Made by a program: the position numbers and the translations under genes
The notes under the pieces: generated by a model
What the model saw: only the letters and a program-made list of their open reading frames with translations
Databases searched by the model: none
What the model was told of the DNA's origin: nothing
Assembly: GCF_044769865.1 (NCBI RefSeq)
Contig: NZ_JBIZWA010000001.1
Span: 1,612,001-1,676,000, forward strand
DNA length: 64,000 nucleotides
Source of the DNA: Homoserinimonas sp044769865
GTDB taxonomy: Bacteria > Actinomycetota > Actinomycetes > Actinomycetales > Microbacteriaceae
Reading direction: 5' to 3'
Shown: positions 34,969-42,687 of the stretch, one piece after another
Layout: each line of letters starts with the position of its first letter
Position numbering within the stretch: position 1 is the first letter of the stretch

Positions 34969-36408
34969 ATGATCTCTGGTTCCCCCGACTACCGCGACCA
35001 CGGCCTCGAGTTCCCCGAAACCTTCCTCTTCGGCTCGGCGACGGCGTCGTACCAGATCGAGGGCGCCTACGACGAGGATGGCCGCGGCCCCTCGATCTGG
35101 GACACCTTCAGCCGGGAGCCCGGCCGCATCGTCAACGGCGACACGGGAGATGTCGCCGACGACCACTACCACCGCCTGGATGAGGACCTCGACCTCATGC
35201 AGCGCCTCGGCCTCGAGTCCTACCGCTTCTCCATCGCCTGGCCGCGCATCATGCCGACGGGCAGCGGCAGTGTCAACGAGAAGGGCGTCGCGTTCTACTC
35301 GCGCCTCGTCGATGGACTGCTGGCCCGTGGCATCCGCCCCATCGCGACCCTCTATCACTGGGACCTGCCGCAGCCCCTCGAAGATGCCGGGGGGTGGCCC
35401 CAGCGCGACACAGCCTCCCGCTTCGCGGACTACGCCGAGGCCATCGGCGCCAGGCTCGGCGATCGCGTGCACACGTGGACGACCCTCAACGAGCCGTGGT
35501 GCTCCGCCTACCTCGGCTACGGCTCGGGCGCCCACGCGCCGGGCGTGACGAGCGGGCGGGCGGCGCTCGCCGCCGTGCACCACCTCAACCTCGCGCACGG
35601 GCTCGGCGTGCAGGCGCTGCGGTCGGTCGTGAGCAACGACGCCCAGTACTCGGCGACGCTCAACTTCCACGTGCTGCGGCCGGGTGACGACACCGCCGAT
35701 GACGCCATGCGCCGCATCGACGCGCTCGCCAACCGGGCCTTCACGGGCCCGATGCTGCGCGGCGAGTACCCGGCCGACCTGTTGGAGGACACCTCGAAGG
35801 TCACGGACTGGCAGTTCGTGCGCCCCGGCGACCTTGAACAGATCCACCAGCCGATCGACTTCCTCGGCGTCAACTACTACTCGACCGCGACCGTGCGCAC
35901 GTGGGACGGCCGTCGCCCCCGCCAGACGGCCGACGGCCACAAGGATGCGGGCGGCTCGCCATGGCCGGGCAGCGAGATGGTGGAGTTCGTGCAGCAGGCT
36001 GGCCCCTACACGGCGATGGGCTGGAACATCGCGCCCGACGGCCTCGAGGAGCTCCTCGTCTCGCTGCACGAGCAGTTCCCCGAGCTGCCGCTCATGGTCA
36101 CTGAGAACGGGGCCGCCTTCGACGACCAGGTGACCGACGGTGCCGTGCACGACGTCGAGCGCACCGACTACCTGCAGCGCCACTTCACGGCGGCCCACCG
36201 GGCGCTGCAGCGCGGCGTCGACCTTCGCGGTTACCAGGTGTGGTCGCTGCTCGACAACTTCGAGTGGGCCTACGGCTACACCAAGCGATTCGGCATCGTG
36301 CACGTCGACTACCGCACGCTCGAGCGCACCATCAAGGACTCCGGCCACTGGTATGCGGAGCTCATCCGCACGAGGGCGATCCCGCGGGGGCCAAAGAGCC
36401 AGCGCTGA
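34969..36408 (+). CDS. bglA: Beta-glucosidase, GH1
   Basis: 479-residue GH1 enzyme hydrolysing cellobiose and other beta-glucosides in the cytoplasm (no signal peptide). N-terminal signature FLFGSATASYQIEGAYDEDG; acid/base glutamate in TLNEPWCSAY (about residue 175); nucleophile glutamate in MVTENGAAF (about residue 375); substrate-binding WSLLDNFEWAYGY near the end. Transcription is probably leaderless and controlled by a CebR-type repressor. A tandem 19-bp repeat begins over its last codons. Confidence 0.95.
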   Translation: MISGSPDYRDHGLEFPETFLFGSATASYQIEGAYDEDGRGPSIWDTFSREPGRIVNGDTGDVADDHYHRLDEDLDLMQRLGLESYRFSIAWPRIMPTGSGSVNEKGVAFYSRLVDGLLARGIRPIATLYHWDLPQPLEDAGGWPQRDTASRFADYAEAIGARLGDRVHTWTTLNEPWCSAYLGYGSGAHAPGVTSGRAALAAVHHLNLAHGLGVQALRSVVSNDAQYSATLNFHVLRPGDDTADDAMRRIDALANRAFTGPMLRGEYPADLLEDTSKVTDWQFVRPGDLEQIHQPIDFLGVNYYSTATVRTWDGRRPRQTADGHKDAGGSPWPGSEMVEFVQQAGPYTAMGWNIAPDGLEELLVSLHEQFPELPLMVTENGAAFDDQVTDGAVHDVERTDYLQRHFTAAHRALQRGVDLRGYQVWSLLDNFEWAYGYTKRFGIVHVDYRTLERTIKDSGHWYAELIRTRAIPRGPKSQR

Positions 36409-36452
36409 TACCAGGCCCCAGCGCTGATACCAGACCGCAGTGCTGAAACCTG
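36401..36452 (+). repeat. Tandem 19-bp repeats at the end of bglA
   Basis: Two exact copies of AGCGCTGATACCAG (36401-36414 and 36420-36433) and a third diverged copy (AGTGCTGAAACCTG, from 36439), each 19 bases apart. The first contains the bglA stop codon. Probably a slippage-type minisatellite. Confidence 0.8.
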
Positions 36453-36499
36453 CGGGCGCACTGGATGCCGCGGCCGCGCGCTGCGCATACCCTCAGGCC

Positions 36500-37174
36500 A
36501 TGCCATCCCGCGAAGCTCACAAGGTCACCCGCCGTTGGCCCGTCATCAGCGCCGCCGTTGCGGTGGCGCTCGCTGCAGCGCTCGGCGCGCTCATCGCATT
36601 CGGTGTCGGCAACGCCGCGCTCGAGCCGGACAACGAGTGGCTCGAGGATCTCGCTGAACAGAGGACGATCTGGCTCGACGCACCCGCACTCCTCCTCGAC
36701 TGGCTCGGGGGCGGCATCGTGGGCATCTACGTCATCCCGATCGGCACGGTCGTCGTGCTCTGCCTCCTCCGCCGATTCTGGGCAGCCCTCTACTACGCGC
36801 TCGCGGCGCTCATCAGCGTGGGAGTCGTGCAACTCCTCAAGGGCACCTTCGATCGCCCGCGGCCCGAGGAGATGATGGTGCTCTCGGATGCAGGTTCCTT
36901 CCCCTCGGGGCATGTCGCGAATGCCGCCACGATCGCCGTCACGCTCGGCATCATCCTGTCGCGCACCTGGGTATGGATCGCGGGGGTGATCTACACCATC
37001 CTCATGCTGCTCTCCCGCACCTACCTCGGGGTGCACTGGCTCACCGACACGATCGGCGGCATGCTGATCGGCGCCGGCGTCGCGATCATTGTGTGGGCAC
37101 CCTTCGCCGTGCGGCTGGAACGCGAACGACAACGGAGGCGTGCCGAGGCGGCCAGCAAGCTGGCCGCCCACTAG
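36500..37174 (+). CDS. PAP2-family phosphatase
   Basis: 224-residue membrane phosphatase of the PAP2/undecaprenyl-diphosphatase type. All three active-site motifs are present: KGTFDRPRP, PSGH (in SFPSGHVANAATIAV) and SRTYLGVHWLTD. Five to six membrane helices. ATG 36500 is chosen because TACCCT ends 6 bases before it (leaderless pattern) and the hydrophobic region follows. Substrates may be undecaprenyl diphosphate or phosphatidate-type lipids. The operon with the TetR gene is uncertain because that gene has its own -10 box. Confidence 0.88.
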   Translation: MPSREAHKVTRRWPVISAAVAVALAAALGALIAFGVGNAALEPDNEWLEDLAEQRTIWLDAPALLLDWLGGGIVGIYVIPIGTVVVLCLLRRFWAALYYALAALISVGVVQLLKGTFDRPRPEEMMVLSDAGSFPSGHVANAATIAVTLGIILSRTWVWIAGVIYTILMLLSRTYLGVHWLTDTIGGMLIGAGVAIIVWAPFAVRLERERQRRRAEAASKLAAH

Positions 37175-37183
37175 TCTGACCGC

Positions 37184-37753
37184 ATGATCCTGGAGACCCC
37201 CGCTCCAAAGGTGTCGCGAAGGCAGCAGCTCGTGCAGATCGCCCTTGAGGTGCTCGAGCGCGATGGCTTCGCCCACCTGAGCATCGGCGAGGTCGCCCGC
37301 CTCGCCGGCATCAAACCGCCCTCCCTCTACAAGCAGTTCGAGAGCAAGGCCGACATCGAGGTCCGCCTGGTCGAACATGGCCTCCAGATGTTGGCTGACG
37401 GTTTCGAACGTTGCCTCGCGCAGATGCCGAGCGACACGGAGCCCAAGGAGCGGGTGCGGCTGCTGCTCGGTGCGTTCCGTGACTTCGGCCTCGCGCATCC
37501 GCAGCTCTATTTGCTCATGAACAGCAAACCGTTCGCTGAGGAGCAGGCAGCCGTGCAGATCAGTCATCCCGCCGCGTCGATGTTCAGGGATGCCATGACG
37601 ACGCTCCTGGGGGCTGACGAGGGCGGGTCAAAGACCGCCGCCGTCTGGACGTGGGCGCACGGCATCCTGAGCCAGGAGGTCGTCGGCAGGGTGCGCCAGC
37701 CGGATGAGACGTGGCACATCATGGTGGAGACGGTGGCTTCCCTGCGTCGCTAG
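37184..37753 (+). CDS. TetR-family regulator
   Basis: 189-residue TetR/AcrR repressor. HTH at about residues 12-58 (LSIGEVARLAGIKPPSLYKQFESKAD split around SLYKQF) and an all-helical ligand domain resembling the TetR_C WHG type (TWAHGILSQE). ATG 37184, with TAGTCT ending 6 bases before it, consistent with leaderless mRNA. It precedes the glycosyltransferase gene by 32 bases on the same strand, so it may control that gene. Confidence 0.88.
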   Translation: MILETPAPKVSRRQQLVQIALEVLERDGFAHLSIGEVARLAGIKPPSLYKQFESKADIEVRLVEHGLQMLADGFERCLAQMPSDTEPKERVRLLLGAFRDFGLAHPQLYLLMNSKPFAEEQAAVQISHPAASMFRDAMTTLLGADEGGSKTAAVWTWAHGILSQEVVGRVRQPDETWHIMVETVASLRR

Positions 37754-37785
37754 ACTGCTGGGCACTCGCAACGATGGGAGCCCCG

Positions 37786-38985
37786 ATGCCGCACGTCCTC
37801 ATGGTCGCCTCGACTGCGCCGAGCCACATCTACCCGTCGCTCGCGCTCATGCGCGAACTGGTCGACCGGGGGCACCGCGTCAGCTATGTGGTGGGTGACG
37901 AACTCGTGCCGCTGGTGGCCCCCACGGGGGTGGAGGTTGTGGCGCATCCGTCGATCCTTCCCCAGGGCGATGAGGACTGGCCGCACGACATGGGGGAGTC
38001 CATGCGGGTCTTCCTCGATGAGGGCATCGCCGTGCTGCCCATGCTCATCGAGCGCTTCGACGATGACCGGCCCGACCTTGTGCTCTATGACATCGGCGGG
38101 CATCCGGGGCCCATTCTTGCCGCGCGCTACGGGGTGCCGGCCGTGCAGCTCTCACCGGCCTTCGTCGCGTGGGACACCTTCGAGCAAGACAACGGCGAGT
38201 TCTATGAGGCGCTCAAGACCTCCGTCTCGGGTCGCGCCTACTTTGACACCTTCACCGCGTGGTTCCGCGAGAACGGCCTCGACTGGGATGCCGAGACGAA
38301 GCAGCCGGACCACATCCTCGCGCTCCTGCCGAAGGCCATGCAGCCCTTCGCCGACCGCGTGCCCGACACGGTGCGCTTCGTCGGCCCGTGCCTCGACCCC
38401 GTCAGGCTCGCGGATGACTCGTGGACCCCGCCCCCCGCCGGCCGCCGTGTGCTCCTCGTCTCCTTCGGCACCGCCTACACCGACCAGTTGCACGTCTACC
38501 GCAGCGTCATCGAGGCCTTCGGTCTTGCGGGGGAGCAGGGGGACGTGCTCGGCCCCGAGGCGGACGACGCCTGGCACGTCGTCTTGGCGATCGGCCGTCG
38601 GGTGGATCCCGACGAGCTCGGCCCCCTGCCCGTCAACGTCGAGGTGCATGAGCAGGTGCCGCAACTCACGGTGCTGGCATCCGCTGACGCCTTCATCACG
38701 CACGCGGGGATGGGCGGATGCACGGAGGCGCTGTGGTTCGGAGTGCCGACCGTCGCCATCCCGCAGGCTGTCGACCAGTTCGCGAACGCCGACAAGCTCG
38801 CCGAGCTGGGCATCGGCATCCACCTGCCCACCGCCGAGGTCAGCGCGGAATCGATCCGTCTCTCGGTCGACTCGGTCGCCAACTCGCGCGAGGTGCGGGA
38901 GCGGCTCGCCGTGCTGAGTGCCGAGACACGAGCGAACGGCGGCGTGGAGAATGCGGCCGACGCGGTCGAGTCATTCCTGGGTTGA
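37786..38985 (+). CDS. Macrolide-type UDP-glycosyltransferase (MGT/GT1)
   Basis: 399-residue GT-B fold glycosyltransferase of the OleD/MGT group. N-terminal acceptor domain starts MPHVLMVASTAPSHIYPSLA. The C-terminal nucleotide-sugar motif includes FITHAGMGGCTEALWFGVPT and AIPQAVDQFANADKLAELG. ATG 37786 has GGGAG just upstream; an alternative ATG at 37774 adds four residues. Proteins of this family often inactivate macrolides or glycosylate small molecules. Together with the TetR gene it may be a detoxification pair (inference). Confidence 0.88.
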   Translation: MPHVLMVASTAPSHIYPSLALMRELVDRGHRVSYVVGDELVPLVAPTGVEVVAHPSILPQGDEDWPHDMGESMRVFLDEGIAVLPMLIERFDDDRPDLVLYDIGGHPGPILAARYGVPAVQLSPAFVAWDTFEQDNGEFYEALKTSVSGRAYFDTFTAWFRENGLDWDAETKQPDHILALLPKAMQPFADRVPDTVRFVGPCLDPVRLADDSWTPPPAGRRVLLVSFGTAYTDQLHVYRSVIEAFGLAGEQGDVLGPEADDAWHVVLAIGRRVDPDELGPLPVNVEVHEQVPQLTVLASADAFITHAGMGGCTEALWFGVPTVAIPQAVDQFANADKLAELGIGIHLPTAEVSAESIRLSVDSVANSREVRERLAVLSAETRANGGVENAADAVESFLG

Positions 38986-39035
38986 GCCTGTCGCGGGTTG
39001 AGCCTGTCGAAACCGCGGGTTGAGCCTGTCGAAAC
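38979..39035 (+). repeat. Three copies of GGGTTGAGCCTGTCG
   Basis: Copies at 38979-38994 (shortened), 38995-39013 and 39017-39035; the last two extend to GGGTTGAGCCTGTCGAAAC. The first contains the stop codon of the glycosyltransferase gene. Similar GGTTGAGCCTGTCGAAA sequences are, to my knowledge, common intergenic repeats in related actinobacteria. Confidence 0.85.
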
Positions 39036-39062
39036 TCCTCCCGACGGCGTACCGTGTGCGGC

Positions 39063-39230
39063 ATGTCTGACCCCAAGAACGCACAGGACCCAGCCGAGCA
39101 GGACGGCGCGGTGCACGACGTCGACGACCCCAAGGTCGAGGCCGACACCGACTCAGGCGGAGCACCGGAGGATCCCGATACCGACCCGACCGTGTACGAC
39201 GGGGGAGCCTCGCACAACTCAGGGAGCTGA
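39063..39230 (+). CDS. Small acidic protein
   Basis: 55 residues, very acidic and without hydrophobic segments (MSDPKNAQDPAEQDGAV, then DDPKVEADTDSGGAP). The -10 box TACCGT (39050-39055) ends 7 bases before the ATG, the same leaderless arrangement as its neighbours, which supports a real gene. No family recognised; probably intrinsically disordered. Confidence 0.6.
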   Translation: MSDPKNAQDPAEQDGAVHDVDDPKVEADTDSGGAPEDPDTDPTVYDGGASHNSGS

Positions 39231-39256
39231 GCCGACGCCGGGTTAGCCTTGGACGT

Positions 39257-39841
39257 ATGCCCACGTCTGTTGCCGCCCCCTCCCGTCTCGCCGATTCGTC
39301 AGTCCCCCTCAGCGATGCGCATGCGCAGCGGTGGAGCACGCGGGCCTTCGACCCCGACGCGACGGTCACCGAGCAGCAGCTGACGACCGTGCTCGAGGCG
39401 GCGCGCTGGGCGCCCTCCGCGAGCAACACGCAGCCGTGGCGCTTCATCGTCGGCCATCGAGGTACGCCAACGCATGACGCGATCCTCACCGGCCTGATCG
39501 AGTTCAACGAGGTGTGGGCACGGTCGGCATCCGTGCTCATCGTCAATGTCGCGACGACGACGGATGCCTCGGGCTCGACCCTTCGCTGGGCCGAATACGA
39601 TCTCGGGCAGTCCGTCGCCCACCTCTCGCTGCAGGCGCAGTTGCTCGGCCTACACACGCACCAGATGGGCGGCATCTATCCCGATACTCTGCGGGACTCC
39701 TTCGGTCTCGCGCCAGGCCTCGTGCCCGTCTCGGTGACGGCACTCGGCGTGCTCGGCTCGGCGGATGCGCTCTCCGAGAAGCTGCAGGCCCGCGAGCTGG
39801 CGCCGCGCACACGGCTGTCCCTCGCCGATCTCGTCCTCTGA
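39257..39841 (+). CDS. Nitroreductase-family oxidoreductase
   Basis: 194-residue flavin-dependent protein of the nitroreductase fold. The N-terminal RWSTRAFDPDATVTEQQL and AARWAPSASNTQPWRFIV are FMN-binding signatures, followed by DLGQSVAHLSLQAQLLGLHTHQMGG. TAGCCT (39244-39249) ends 7 bases before the ATG. The natural substrate is unknown; these enzymes reduce nitroaromatics, quinones or flavins. It is the last host gene before the mobile element. Confidence 0.9.
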   Translation: MPTSVAAPSRLADSSVPLSDAHAQRWSTRAFDPDATVTEQQLTTVLEAARWAPSASNTQPWRFIVGHRGTPTHDAILTGLIEFNEVWARSASVLIVNVATTTDASGSTLRWAEYDLGQSVAHLSLQAQLLGLHTHQMGGIYPDTLRDSFGLAPGLVPVSVTALGVLGSADALSEKLQARELAPRTRLSLADLVL

Positions 39842-39877
39842 TCGGGGGTTTCGTCGCACGTCTCGAACGTAGGCAAT

Positions 39878-39901
39878 TGGCGGAGAATGGGGGATTCGAA
39901 C
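39878..39901. other. Distal attachment site (attL or attR copy)
   Basis: A 24-base copy of the end of tRNA-Ser (TGGCGGAGAATGGGGGATTC, then GAAC). After it the sequence departs from the tRNA (TCCCTCGG versus CCCCGAGG). It is not itself a tRNA gene. It lies 37 bases after the nitroreductase stop and marks the outer end of the element. Confidence 0.9.
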
Positions 39902-40000
39902 TCCCTCGGCAGGGGATGCAGCACGATGCAGCGAAGTGCCTCCTCGCCCGGAAATACGGGGCAGTATGGGCATCGCGAAAGAGCCGAGCAACATCTAGAA

Positions 40001-40048
40001 GCACGGCTATGCAACAGCGGTGTTGCATGGACTGTTGCATAGCCGTGC
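40001..40048. repeat. Inverted repeat with GTTGCAT sites
   Basis: Perfect 16-bp inverted repeat (40001-40016 and 40033-40048) containing GTTGCAT in the orders minus 40009-40015, plus 40022-40028 and plus 40034-40040. Two further GTTGCAT copies lie next to the other attachment site. Candidate integrase arm-type or Xis binding sites. No gene is visible in 39842-40273. Confidence 0.7.
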
Positions 40049-40114
40049 ACCGTTCGGACGGAAGGCAGTAGGGACGTGGATACATCTCGGATGTGAGTCG
40101 TATCCGTTAGCACA

Positions 40115-40205
40115 ACCGTCACAACGGACATAAAGCCTGATCAGAGGCATATTTGAGGCGTGCTGACGCTGTGACGGTTGGCTAGACCGTCACAGCAACC
40201 GTCAC
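40115..40205. repeat. Four ACCGTCAC octamers
   Basis: ACCGTCAC at 40115-40122, 40186-40193 and 40198-40205, and its complement at 40171-40178. The middle two form an 11-bp inverted repeat (40168-40178 with 40186-40196). The same GTGACGGT recurs at the repressor start (46393-46400). Could be repressor operators or iterons for the element's ATPase. Confidence 0.6.
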
Positions 40206-40223
40206 TTAACCGAGGCGAACGCA

Positions 40224-40260
40224 AAGAGGCGGCCCACCCTTCGCGGGTGAGCCGCCTCTT
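40224..40260 (-). terminator. Terminator of the element's main operon
   Basis: AAGAGGCGGC (40224-40233) pairs with GCCGCCTCTT (40251-40260); the stem continues with CACCC/GGGTG and a short TTCGC loop. On the minus strand it lies 14 bases after the last gene's stop and ends in TTT. Confidence 0.85.
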
Positions 40261-40273
40261 CTTGGCTCCTACT

Positions 40274-40492
40274 TCAGACAGTGGAGATGAGTGCTATCTC
40301 TACCTCTGCTTTCGCTCCACATTCGCCGCACGTCGCCGCTTCCGGAATTGAACTAACGCCCATGGCGTGCGCGGCACAGAAGGGGCCCTGACCAGCACAG
40401 CTCCGGCAGCGGGCGACGAATGCGGCAGGACGGCCGCACACTTCCTCGTCATCGCTGCTCACAGCTATGCACGAGCCGTCCAGTGGATCCAT
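40274..40492 (-). CDS. Small cysteine-rich, zinc-ribbon-like protein
   Basis: 72 residues with eight cysteines, including paired CRSC and CGEC motifs, which suggests one or two zinc sites. ATG 40492 overlaps the stop of the preceding gene as TGATG, so it is translated by re-initiation. I do not recognise a specific family. Last gene of the minus-strand operon, directly before the terminator. Confidence 0.7.
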   Translation of the reverse strand: MDPLDGSCIAVSSDDEEVCGRPAAFVARCRSCAGQGPFCAAHAMGVSSIPEAATCGECGAKAEVEIALISTV

Positions 40493-41634
40493 CAATCGAT
40501 CCGCCTTCCAAACTTCTGCTGTATCTCAAGGACGGCAGGCGGAAGCATCGGAGGGCGCCAGTTCTTCACTGCCGAGTCATCAACGCTGAGCCTCACGGTC
40601 TTGGTCGACACGTCGGGAATCTTGGCTACCTCGTCGGCAACCTTCGTCGCTTCCTTCTGCGCCTCCGTCATCGAGCCCTTGAAGAGATCAGTGGCAGCAC
40701 GGGCATTCTTCACACCCTGGACGACATCCTGCTCCGTAGCGTCGAGATCGCGCATCTTCTCCGCGATCTCACGGTAGTTCTCCACGATGTCGGTCTGTGC
40801 CTCTAGCTGCGGCTCGTAGTAGTCAGCCCAGACCGGATCCTTCGCCTTCTCCTGTAACTCCTCGAGAGCGCGCTTCTCCGCTTCATACTTCGCCATCGCG
40901 GTCGAGTGCACTTCGTCTCGCTTCTGACCCGAAGTCACCCATGCGACGCCGACCTCCTCGATGCTCAGCCCGGTGTCTTTCGCGATGCGAGTCACCTCCT
41001 CCAGAGCGCGCTTCCCGGCATCGTCGGTCGGATTGAAGAGGTCATTCAGCCCTTGCGTCACCGCCTCCTCAGACAGGAAGTCGAGCCCGGACTGGAGCAT
41101 GTCGTCGTACATCGAAGCGATGCGCGCTTCGGTATCCTCGGCAGCGGTGCGCCACTGGTTGTAGAACATGCCGCCGACAGCACCGAGGCCGGCCAAACCG
41201 AGGCCGATACCTGGGATAGCCGTTGCGAGCCCGCCGAGCGTCGACTGCGCCATATCCGCGATCGAATCCATCGACCCGTCAAAGCTCGAGGCCGTCTCGG
41301 CGAAGTTCTGCACCGCTTCATCCTTGAACGCGCCCGCGGCCTGCTCCGCACGGTCGAAGCCGCGCTCAGTGTTGCGAGCTACGTCATCTGCGCCTCGCTT
41401 GGTCTGCCTGTCCATCTCGCGGGCGAGGGGCGAGAATTCGCGGCCGTACTTCTCGGTCTGTTTCTGGGCGTCCTTGAACGACCGCTCCAGCTTGTCTCCG
41501 GCCTTGTCGCCGTCGCGGGCCACGTCGTCGAGCGCATCCTGCGCATCCTCGAGAGGGTCGATGACGCCCTTGCTGACTGCCTTCGAGAAGTCACGGGTGT
41601 CGGCACCGACGCCGATGCTGATTCCTTTAGCCAT
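40492..41634 (-). CDS. Tape-measure-like protein, short
   Basis: 380 residues, mostly charged helices, beginning MAKGISIGVGADTRDFSKAV, which resembles the N-terminus of siphophage tail tape-measure proteins from actinophages. A glycine-rich hydrophobic stretch (about residues 133-158, ATAIPGIGLGLAGLGAVGG) lies between long coiled-coil-like regions, as in those proteins. It is far shorter than a normal tape measure, and there are no other tail genes. A good AAAGGAAG ribosome binding site is present. Options: a truncated remnant, or a satellite factor that interferes with or redirects helper-phage tails. Confidence 0.6.
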   Translation of the reverse strand: MAKGISIGVGADTRDFSKAVSKGVIDPLEDAQDALDDVARDGDKAGDKLERSFKDAQKQTEKYGREFSPLAREMDRQTKRGADDVARNTERGFDRAEQAAGAFKDEAVQNFAETASSFDGSMDSIADMAQSTLGGLATAIPGIGLGLAGLGAVGGMFYNQWRTAAEDTEARIASMYDDMLQSGLDFLSEEAVTQGLNDLFNPTDDAGKRALEEVTRIAKDTGLSIEEVGVAWVTSGQKRDEVHSTAMAKYEAEKRALEELQEKAKDPVWADYYEPQLEAQTDIVENYREIAEKMRDLDATEQDVVQGVKNARAATDLFKGSMTEAQKEATKVADEVAKIPDVSTKTVRLSVDDSAVKNWRPPMLPPAVLEIQQKFGRRID

Positions 41635-41723
41635 GGGTAAGGCTTCCTTTCTTGGTGGGGGTGAGGGGCCTTGGGGCTGCCTAGAGGACTAGTCGCGGCA
41701 ACCCCAAGGGGTCGGGTGATCTT

Positions 41724-42398
41724 CTAGGGAGTGGGCGCGTACTTCGCGGGGAGGTGCGGCTGCAACGCGGCGAGAACGGCATCGCGGCGCGTAGGCGCGC
41801 GCCAGTCCTCGAGGGGCTCAGACGCAAGAGCATTCTTGTACGCGTCGACGAGGAGCACGTAGCAAGCAACGCACGACCGAATGGAAGGGTGCGGGTTAGG
41901 CTGCACGCGCGCACGAGCGACCGTCTCAGGAAGCACGCTCCGTGTCTGCACCCCGCCATTGCGTACCGGGTCACACTGGCCGCACACCGGGCACGTGGTC
42001 GTGCGGCGGTTCCGCTCGAGAATCTCTTTGTTCTGCTCCGCATGGGCGTGCGCTGCGTGAGCCGCGGCGAGGAGCTGGTCATGCAAGGCGCGATCGGTCA
42101 GCTCGCGATAGTCCTCGCGAAGCATCCGATGAGCCGTCGCGGCCACCTCATCGAGGTACTCCTGCGTGGGGAAGCGCTCAGCAGACGCAGCCGACAGCCC
42201 AAGGCGCTCCTGCACCGTCTGGCGGGCGAACGCCCAGGCGAGCGACCTCGCAGCATCATCGACGCCGTTCGGCTGCCGGTTCTTCCGCGAGTAGTGCGGA
42301 CGAAGCGGCTCGGGCACGAAATGCGGAGAACTTGGGTCATCGAAACCGCGGGGCAGATCGGAACTCGTCGAGGACGGGGCAGTGGTAGCGATTGACAT
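41724..42398 (-). CDS. Hypothetical protein with zinc-finger-like cysteines
   Basis: 224 residues. The start is ATG 42398 (MSIATTAPSS) because GAAGG precedes it and the upstream extension overlaps the previous gene. The central part is helical (residues about 60-130). CPVCGQC and SCVACY in the second half suggest a zinc site. No family recognised. It overlaps no gene downstream but is only 4 bases after the previous stop, so it belongs to the same operon. Confidence 0.65.
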   Translation of the reverse strand: MSIATTAPSSTSSDLPRGFDDPSSPHFVPEPLRPHYSRKNRQPNGVDDAARSLAWAFARQTVQERLGLSAASAERFPTQEYLDEVAATAHRMLREDYRELTDRALHDQLLAAAHAAHAHAEQNKEILERNRRTTTCPVCGQCDPVRNGGVQTRSVLPETVARARVQPNPHPSIRSCVACYVLLVDAYKNALASEPLEDWRAPTRRDAVLAALQPHLPAKYAPTP

Positions 42399-42402
42399 AG
42401 GG

Positions 42403-42687
42403 TCAGCCTTCTTTCTTGGTTGGGTTCGAGTTGGGCGAGTGCTGACGAGTACCGGCGTCAGCGGGCCGGGTCTGGGGGCCATAGGTGGCAAGGACAATCT
42501 GGGATAGATGCACAATGGCTTTGTCCATCTGCGTCGGGTCGGCCGGAAACCACGAGCGCCAGTGCCGGGCCTGCGCCTCTAAGACGCCCGCAACGGCTTT
42601 CGGCAGCGGGCTCGCGCCGGGAGCAGAGGCAAGGAGCTGCGCGGCCTGCTTGAGTTGAGCGACAGCCGCCTCAGAGCGGTCGCTCAT
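42403..42687 (-). CDS. Small hypothetical protein
   Basis: 94 residues, helical, beginning MSDRSEAAVAQLKQAAQLLA; no recognised motif. ATG 42687 overlaps the stop of the recombinase as ATGA, so its translation depends on the gene before. The C-terminal 20 residues are polar and probably disordered. Confidence 0.6.
   Translation of the reverse strand: MSDRSEAAVAQLKQAAQLLASAPGASPLPKAVAGVLEAQARHWRSWFPADPTQMDKAIVHLSQIVLATYGPQTRPADAGTRQHSPNSNPTKKEG

Noticed and set aside
39878..39901. A second tRNA gene at the outer end of the element
   Set aside because: Only 24 bases of the tRNA 3' end are present and the rest does not fold; it is an attachment-site copy.
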